The notes under the pieces were generated by a model. It ran no database searches and had not been told where the DNA came from. It saw nothing but the letters and a program-made list of their open reading frames with translations. From Pelodera strongyloides (lineage: Eukaryota > Nematoda > Chromadorea > Rhabditida > Rhabditidae), in NCBI GenBank assembly GCA_036852015.1, contig JAANDG010000682.1:1-64000 (forward strand): a stretch of 64,000 nucleotides of DNA. Direction: 5' to 3'. The number at the start of each line of letters is the position of its first letter. Within the stretch, counting starts at the first letter, position 1. This document shows positions 57,161 to 64,000 of the stretch, one piece after another. Made by a program: the position numbers and the translations under genes.

Positions 57161-58835
57161 ATGGGCCGGAAATCAACCCATGTAGCCAACGGCGGTCACC
57201 ATACGATCTGGGTTATGGTAGACTGTGATAGAACACATCTCACTAACCTAACGGCAACCTTTGAAAAGGCAAACGTTTCTGGTAGGTTCCATTTCTAAAC
57301 TCTCAATTTAGAAAAAGACAGCCATAGGCCATAGTCGTCTGTCGTACCAATTAGAATACCCTTAAAACTAGCTCAACATTCTAGGCGCTTTTTATCCACA
57401 TAGTTGGAGAAGGTGAAGTTCCATGTGGACGTTGAAATGGAAAAAAACAGTAATAAATCGAACTTGAGTCGATTCGTTTTAGTGAGCCAGGCCATTCACC
57501 ACATTGCCAATTCTTGCGGATTTACAATGATTCACCCGGGAAATTTTCTGCCATTTAATCCGCATGGAGCGGGATCTGTCTACATATCAATTTTCTGGCA
57601 GGAGGGCGTAGAAGGTGAGTTTAGATGGAGAGAGGGAGAGAGAGAAGAGAGAAGAAGAGGGAGCGAGAGAGAGAGAGAAGAGAGAGGTAAGAGAGAGAAA
57701 GAAAAGAAAGAGAGAGAGCGAGAGAAATAGAGGGAGAGCGGAGAGAGAGAAAGAGAGAGGGAGAGAGAGAGGGAGGGAGAGAGAGAAAGGAAGGGGAAGA
57801 GGGAGATACATTGATGGAGCGAACTTATTCTATTTTTACGTCGAAGAACAAAACATGCACCCTGAGGAATGTATGTGATTTACATGTTTCCAGTTTCCAC
57901 CGTAGGCAAGATGTAGCTGACAATGACATTCTCAGTACATAATTACATTTTCATTTAAGGTGGCAACCCGGGCAAATGCGGCCTCATCTGCAGTTGTTAT
58001 CCACAGCCGTTCGATAACAGCGTAGTGGTCGGATACGACAATCAGGTAGATGGTTTTATAGATTATTAAAGGGAGAGGCCCACGAGAAAAAAGTCGTTCT
58101 AGATTTACTTGCACAGAATGTCCGGAATTTCAGAAATATTACTCTGAAAACCGCATTTCTCAAAGCCTAGAACTCGCAGAGTTATTCCACGGCAAACAGT
58201 TCGGCCAGTTACCGTAGTCAGAAAGGATAAAGTTTGTACGGTTTATATCCGTCCATTTGTATTCTTTCTCTACATAATAATTGTTAACGAATGGAGAACA
58301 TTCCAACGATTATAACTAAGCGTTTCAAATACTGTAGTGCCTAAAAGAGCAAAAATTGAATCTGACTACGGTACCTGGCCGAACACTTTGCTGGGAAATA
58401 ACTTTGCGAGTTCTGAGCGTAAAGAAATGCGGTTTTCACAGCAATATTTCTGAAATTCCGGACATGCTGTGCAAGTAAATTGAGGAAGACTTTTTTCTCG
58501 TGGGCCTCTCCCTTTAAGGAAAAACGCAAAGCTCCAATTATTAAACGCTTGTAAGGGAGCCTTCGGGTGCTCGTTGCTTCTATTTGAACTTCATGTCTAT
58601 TGTGAACATCGAATGCACCATTTCAAAGTTGTTTCCTGTATACACGTCGAGCCAAGCTCTCACCGTAACTAAGAATATCCGTATGATTTCGTATCCCAAA
58701 GTTTGAAAATTCACTAAGAAACCGTTAAAAAATAGAGGCTTATATTTGTGTCCTTTCTAGGTTCATCCTGTCCAATATGGACAAATCTGGGTGGATACTA
58801 ATGGAAAAAATCACTGGAGACATACAAACTCTTAA
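57161..58835 (+). CDS. Uncharacterised protein family X, plus copy
   Basis: Exons 57,161-57,281, 57,404-57,614, 57,960-58,045 and 58,761-58,835. Conserved blocks are GGHHTIWVMVDCD, CGFTMIHPGNFLPFNP, SVYISIFWQE, GKCGLICSCYP, SVVVGYDNQ and YGQIWVDTNG. Exons 2 to 4 join in phase, but exon 1 as drawn leaves one base that does not fit exon 2, so a further small exon or a defect is likely. No convincing signal peptide is seen. Exon 3 has the same length (86 bp) in both paralogues, and both have a GA/TC microsatellite in the intron after exon 2. A MITE sits in the last intron. Function unknown. Confidence 0.6.
57630..57805. repeat. GA-rich microsatellite in the family-X plus copy
   Basis: About 175 bp of (GA)n with GGGA interruptions, starting about 15 bp after the exon-2 donor. 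The corresponding intron of the minus copy also has a GA/TC run. Confidence 0.95.
58070..58513. mobile_element. MITE, AGGGAGAGGCCC family, complete
   Basis: 444 bp between TTAA at 58,066-58,069 and 58,514-58,517, with termini AGGGAGAGGCCCACGAG and its complement. The whole element is an imperfect hairpin with paired GAAATGCGGTTTTCA words. It is inserted in the last intron of the family-X plus gene. Confidence 0.93.
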
Positions 58836-58931
58836 AGGAAGGCAGTCACTTCAAATTCAACTTTTTTATTCGATTTTTATTAGATGCTAGAAGATTTATA
58901 AAACAATATGCAGCCAGTAAAAAGCCACATA

Positions 58932-59128
58932 AAAGCGAACTCAGGGAGAGAAATCAATGCAAATGGGTTTTTCCAGGGGTACTTGGAGAGTGAACAGCCT
59001 GTAGTGTTACACCTGGCGCGTGGCTTATCACTGCAGGGTATTTCTTATGAAACTCTATACGGGCAATTATAAACTACGGTATACTAGTAGAACTCATACA
59101 CAGGGATTTCTCTCCCTGAGTTCGTTTT
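58932..59128. mobile_element. Inverted-repeat element, CGAACTCAGGGAGAG ends
   Basis: About 197 bp with termini AAAGCGAACTCAGGGAGAGA and TCTCTCCCTGAGTTCGTTTT. The word ACGAACTCAGGGAGA also begins the tandem block at 13,757 and 14,389. Confidence 0.75.
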
Positions 59129-59228
59129 GCCGTACTTTGGTGCTGGAATCGTAGTTTTCTTCACATATTTGAATATTTAATGAATACGAATAAAAATACG
59201 AATTTGTAGTGCCTGCGATCCTTTAAAG

Positions 59229-59840
59229 CGATATAATGGTTGGTTTTTGAAACGCATCGTGGACAACTGTGAATTCTCTGTGAAACTCCCAAATAAAACT
59301 TGGAAAAATATCGTGACTGTTGAGATTTTTTGCTGTAGTGAGATTCCACTTCTATGCTTCATTCCAGTCCTATGGAATGAAACGTATATAGAACATCTCC
59401 ACTCCAATAAATTGGAACGTATGTTGAATATCTCCACTCCAATATCATATATTGTTACGTATGTTGAAATAATGGAAAGTTGTCTCACAATCAGCTCAGG
59501 CCCTCAGGCGGCGTTAGCCGATTGATAGGTCTTCAAATGGCATATGTCATTACGTTTACGTATACTGTCATCTCTCTGTCTGTGCACGTCGTGGTTCTCC
59601 TTCTAACTTGTATGTGTGAACGTTTTCTTAGTGTTTCAACTAAAAATGCACAATCTATTTCATTCGTTAAGTTATGCTCCATCTCCGCAGCTCCTTTTTG
59701 TTCAAAGAAATGGGACTCCGTTTCCGCAGTTCTTCAGATTGCATACAGTGATGTCGGTCGTTGCGAGGGCGAGCGGTTTTGTCAATTTGAGAGTAATCTG
59801 GAAACACTTTCAAGTTATCATCAAATACTACATACCTTAA
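59229..59840. other. Non-coding with MITE and Helitron remnants
   Basis: 59,224-59,272 matches one end of the AGCGAAATACCGG family (GGTTTTTGAAACGCATCG). 59,505-59,525 (CCCTCAGGCGGCGTTAGCCG) resembles a Helitron 3' hairpin without the CTGG end. A TAGAACATCTCCACTCCAATA-like run is partly duplicated near 59,390-59,440. No gene is supported. Confidence 0.45.
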
Positions 59841-60003
59841 AGCGAAATGCTAGCCCCTTTGGAAAATTTGCATATGATGAGCAAATCCTATGTATCCTAT
59901 GCTAATTTTGTACGATTGCCGTGGACGATCGTACAAAATTAGCATAGAATACATAGGATTTGCTTATTGCATGCAAATTTTCCAAAGAGGCTAGCATTTC
60001 GCT
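59841..60003. mobile_element. MITE, near-perfect palindrome, TTAA-flanked
   Basis: 163 bp with TTAA at 59,837-59,840 and 60,004-60,007. The arms start AGCGAAATGCTAGCC and pair almost completely around a short GATTGCCGTGGACGATC centre. High arm identity suggests recent origin. A fragment of a relative lies near 39,914-39,990. Confidence 0.9.
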
Positions 60004-60131
60004 TTAATTTCCAATAGTTTGAGATCTATCGATGTGGAACTACACAATTTAGGTGTATATATCCGTCTTGCAATGTGAAAAGCTGTACCAACATTCACAA
60101 TATGCTAGTTATCTTCAAGTGGCTCTTCCAT

Positions 60132-63100
60132 TCACTTTTCTGACTCTCTTAGCTTAGTGCTATGTACAATAGAAGAAGAACGTAATTGTAAAATAACACG
60201 GACCTTCTTGGTCTTTTCAACCATCGTGAACGCATTATCCCAGAAGAAACCAGTGAATGGCTTGTTGATATTGATCCAAGTCAACGGACTAATTCCTGTA
60301 GTTTCGATCAGTACGCTATACTCCAAATCCGAGATTTTTTCCACTGATTTGATTTGCACGTCGCCACATTGGTCGAGATTCACCTGAGAAGTTTTGTAAG
60401 ATAGTAAAAAGATAATTTTGCTGAAGGCATTTATCTCTTTGAGGCACTTAAACATTAAAACAATAAGCACTCATATACTTAAAGGGAGAGGCCCATGAGA
60501 AAAAAGTTGTCCTTAATTTACTTGCACAGAATGTCCGGAATTTTAGAAATATTGCTGTAAAAACCGCATTTCTTTGCACCTAGAACTCACGGAGTTATTC
60601 CCCGGTAAATAGTTCGGCCAGGTACCGTAGTCAGAATCAATTTTTGCGTTTTTAGGGCACTACATTATTGGAAACGCGTTTTTATAATTGTAGGAATGTT
60701 ATTCATTGGTGTAAAAATTATTGTGTAGAGAAAGAATGCTAATGAACCGAGATAAGCCGTAAAAACGTATTTTGCCGTTGCTGACTACGGTACCTGGCCG
60801 AACTGTTTGCCGGGGAATATCTCTGCGAGCTCTAGGCATAAAGAAATACGGTTTTCACAGTAATATTTCTGAAATTCCGGACATTCTGTGCAAGTTAACT
60901 GAGGAAAACTTTTTTCTCGTGGGCCTCTCCCTTTAAGAAAAATAATGCTAAGTGACGCACTTCATCCCTTTTGAAAAGGAAAAAGTATCAAATACCACTG
61001 AGGACAACTTTCTTATGGCAGAAACATTACTGTGAAAACAGCTCTAAAAAGCAAAAACTGGAGTTCCTCTTCCCTCCCCAAAGAAAATGGTCGAACTTCT
61101 GTGGTGTGGACGGATACACTGCAGCGTTGAATAATTCATATTAAAAAATTGAAGAACCTTAAACAATTTGTCCGGAATGACCACACTCCGTGGCCCACTT
61201 GGCTACCATTCCCGTTGAAAAACCTTCCAACAAATACAAAATCTTCAAGTTGAGTGGATATTTTCTCTCTGAAATGAGCATTGGTTTCACTATATTCACT
61301 CTATCGGTTAGGGCATTGCTAGGCGAATAACAAACAAATACCTGTGCGATGCCAGGAAGTCAAAGGTGACCGGCTGCGCAGAGCTCGGCGGTACGGTAAC
61401 GTTGGTGGTAGCAGAATACACCGGGCTCAGACCATTGTCCCACGTGTAAACGGATAGTTGAACAGTACCAATTGCCGGTTTTGGTAGATCATTGACTACT
61501 GTCGTCTCCATCGAACCACTGGATAAGTGCTGAAACATATTATTAAAAAGTTCTTGAATATAAATTACATGTATTATGATACTGTATTTGTATTCTTTGG
61601 GTTTGTGGTATTGGTACATAAAGAAAAAATGTACCAAAATGGTATGAATCGGCTGGAAAAAGCGGCGAGCCTCGTAGTGAGCGAGCTTCCACCTGAATTA
61701 CCTTGCATTTATTACCAAGATAAAGTATTCCGCGATTTACAAACGCGAAATGTTTTGAATTTGGGAATGCCCAGCTGTATGCTATTATCTTGGATTTCTT
61801 CACGAGTACTGTATCTCTGCCTGCTCTCTCCCCTCTTCACCTTATCGCTTGCATTTATAACACTTTGTTTATTTTTAAATCACAAACTTTAACCTTAGAT
61901 CGTAGTCAATGGATGCCCACGTGGGAGCTGCCCAGACATCGTTTAGCTGCCAATATAGGGCACACATTGTGTTGCCCCTGCCAGCCGAATCGTACTGGTT
62001 CATGAACCTGAAGACAACACTTACAGCGATATAACATCCGGTTTTTGAAACGAATGTTGGATTGCCACATGCTTTGTGCTTGCCTGTGGTAACTCGCCAC
62101 CTACCGTCGGTAATGCTCCGTCTGCACTTTATAAGCGATTGCTTGGTGTGCTTGTGAATAATACGAGAAACGTTCCATAAATTTGGGCGATTTTAGAAAT
62201 GAACATTGTCGGTCCAACTGATTCTTGTTACTATTCGTAGCGCACTCTTTTGGGATCTGAAAATGTGAGATACGTAAAGTTGAAGTACGCCCCGTCCAAT
62301 AAGGATGTCATGCAACATATACTATCCACACCCAAGCTCACTTTTTGGAGAAGCTAATACGTACTCCGGATGGACGGAGGACGACGGAATTGGACCTATT
62401 TTTATGAAACGCATTCTATGATATTTGAAATGAAAATTGGAAAAAACTGTCGAACAAACAAGGCGTACCCGAGCAGTTTTATTTACACGCGTGTCGGTTA
62501 CCCAGCTCAAGGGATTTTAGGAAACCAATAAAAGAAAAAACTTACAGGAAAATGTGAGAAAATCATGGCGAGATTATTCTCCAATCCCCCAGGGTGATGT
62601 TGCCTATGGCTCCACCCCTCCGACATGTATCCATAGTCAGTAGCATTCAGCTGGTTCAGCACGGTTGACCTGCGTTATGACAAAGTTAGGATAACTATGA
62701 AAGTACTTTTAAAGCGAAATACCGGCCGGTTTTTGAAACACATCGTGGACAACTGAATTTTTATGCAAATTTGTTCGAATCTAGCTCGATTTTTTATTCT
62801 AATTTATGTTCATTTGCATAAGATGCATACGAATGCTGGTCTACTCGATGTGTTTCAAAAACCGGCTGGTATTTCGCTTTAATGGTTTAGAATATTGAAA
62901 CAACAATGTAAACATACTTTGAGGGGAAGCTCTGCACTCCATATTCGGTGGCGCATCGCGGCGTCTTGTAGTTTTTGTCGCTCCACAAATTGACCTGAAA
63001 ATGAGGCAAATTTTAATTGTCATTGAAAATTTTTAATTGTCATTCTGTAAAAATGACAACAACAAGTTACATTTCGAAAATGGTGAGAAGTGCTTATAAG

Positions 63101-63254
63101 TTGAAAAGCAATAATTCTTTTCAGCGGACTACTGTTTTATTCAATGCCTATGCGGTTTTGTCTCCTACGTAGTACAATAATACTTACAAATTCATTGTAA
63201 AAATGAATATCGCCGTAGAATTCGGATCCAGGGTCCGATGAAATTCCGCCTTCT
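60132..63254 (-). CDS. Beta-mannosidase (GH2), C-terminal half
   Basis: Lysosomal exo-hydrolase of beta-mannosides. Minus-strand exons: 63,188-63,254, 62,918-62,994, 62,546-62,669, 62,105-62,256, 61,894-62,007, 61,635-61,692, 61,342-61,529, then 60,132-60,383 to the stop. Phases agree through the seventh. Motifs: YGDIHFYNEF; CATEYGVQSFPS, whose glutamate is the expected GH2 nucleophile; EGWSHRQHHPGG; ALYWQLNDVWAAPTWASIDY; WKLAHYEARRFF; and in the last exon a WDNAFTMVEKTKK block. Between exon 7 and the last exon the usual segment ending the small beta domain (an SFYLS-like strand) was not found; a weak candidate is 61,150-61,305. The N-terminal half must lie right of the window or be lost. MITEs sit in two introns. 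Confidence 0.87.
60483..60932. mobile_element. MITE, AGGGAGAGGCCC family, complete
   Basis: 450 bp between TTAA at 60,479-60,482 and 60,933-60,936, an imperfect hairpin with the same termini as 58,070-58,513. It is located in the intron before the last beta-mannosidase exon. Confidence 0.93.
62713..62878. mobile_element. MITE, AGCGAAATACCGG family, complete
   Basis: 166 bp with TTAA at 62,709-62,712 and 62,879-62,882. The ends AGCGAAATACCGGCCGG and complement are well preserved. It lies in the intron between the exons at 62,918 and 62,669. Confidence 0.92.
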
Positions 63255-63591
63255 CTAAAGTAAAGGAAGAATAAGTTGTATTTTAGTGGTTACAAAACAA
63301 TTATGATTAGGGTGTAATGCTGTGACAACTACCAAGGCCATCAAACAAGGGGCATATAAGTTCACAGCATAACCGCGGATAAAATAAGGGCAATCGGTAT
63401 TAGAGTAAAGCAGATACACACACTCCGCGTGTGAGAGGGATACTCGTTGTTGCATACGATTACAGAAGTAATCTTAATTCTCCGAAAAGTTGTTCTCTAA
63501 AAGTTGTTCTATCTCGTTTTGGATACTGTAACAAATCTTTAGGAACTTTATATCTGACATTTTTTAATTGATTTGCTTTCAGTTAGAGAAT

Positions 63592-64000
63592 ATGCGCGTT
63601 CTGTCGATCTTCGCCCTGGCGGCCCTTGGTATGGCCAGTCCTTCGCTTTACGATAGAGAGGAGGCCAGACAGATGATTGCTGAGGGTTCTGGTCTTCATA
63701 TGTGGGAGATGATGGAGGACGGCATGGATGCTCATCTTCTCAAGAGGTGACTTTTGATCTACATCTTTTTGATCTACAAGTTTAGCTAATTTCTGATACG
63801 GTCAACTCCGTTGCCCTAATCAACGTATCTATTTGTTTTTGATCTACGTGTCTTAGTTTATTGTCTAATTAGTGCAATACTGAATGCTATCTCAACACTT
63901 TCTCGTTATGAATAAGCAAAGTGTTGGGGTGTTAAAGGCTTTCAATCATTTGTGTTATTGCAGATACCGTCGTGAGGATGCTGATGCTGCTACTACTGCT
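63592..64000 (+). CDS. Secreted cysteine-rich protein paralogue, cut by window edge
   Basis: Exon 1 (63,592-63,746) is nearly identical to exon 1 at 51,225: signal peptide MRVLSIFALAALGMASP, then the same Met-rich segment to LLKR. The intron is also alignable, and exon 2 starts at 63,964 with YRREDADAATT before the window ends. The TTTCAG acceptor with the 9-nt leader TTAGAGAAT is conserved upstream. It faces the beta-mannosidase gene head to head, or lies within one of its introns. Confidence 0.85.

Noticed and set aside
57404..57880. Glu/Arg-rich extension of family-X exon 2
   Set aside because: The frame runs through a GTGAGT donor into a GA repeat; the paralogue splices at the same point.

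Overview
This is nuclear DNA of a nematode, AT-rich and crowded with transposable elements. The evidence is a Clc-like claudin-family gene, a worm-type TTBK/CK1 kinase with many short introns, RTE-clade LINEs, very short nematode-style introns ending in TTTCAG, and splice acceptors lying 0-20 nt before several start codons, as expected for spliced-leader trans-splicing. I cannot name the species; a rhabditid or diplogastrid is a guess.

Left third (1-18,300): a tandem segmental duplication of roughly 10 kb. Each unit runs RTE LINE (minus strand), Helitron-like repeats, an inverted fragment of a kinase 5' end, then the kinase gene (minus strand). The kinase in unit B (16,187-17,899) reads through intact as 7 exons and 307 residues. 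The one in unit A (5,917-8,147) is broken: exon 6 is replaced by a pyrimidine tract, the last exon is frameshifted, and a TTAA-flanked MITE sits in an intron. Unit B preserves the empty site of that insertion.

Middle (18,300-36,900): mostly gene-poor DNA with microsatellites, SINE-like and Helitron copies (two with clean TC...CTGG ends) and MITEs. It holds one clear gene, a four-pass Clc-like claudin-family protein (28,762 to about 32,731).

Gene-rich part (36,900-52,600): all on the plus strand. A BTB-domain protein with a cysteine-rich tail (299 aa, 8 exons), cullin-5 (22 exons assembled, 782 residues plus an unresolved first exon), and a secreted cysteine-rich protein (202 aa, 4 exons, strong codon bias). 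Cullin-5 is the scaffold of CRL5 ubiquitin ligases. The BTB protein is next door, but BTB adaptors normally serve CUL3, so the proximity implies no shared complex.

Right end (53,600-64,000): a decayed copy of the secreted gene; an inverted pair of genes from a family I do not recognise (55,181-56,093 minus; 57,161-58,835 plus); the C-terminal half of a GH2 beta-mannosidase on the minus strand (60,132-63,254); and a third copy of the secreted gene cut by the window edge (63,592 on).

A recurrent theme is several short inverted-repeat families all inserted in TTAA. One insertion is proven by an empty/filled site pair within the window.
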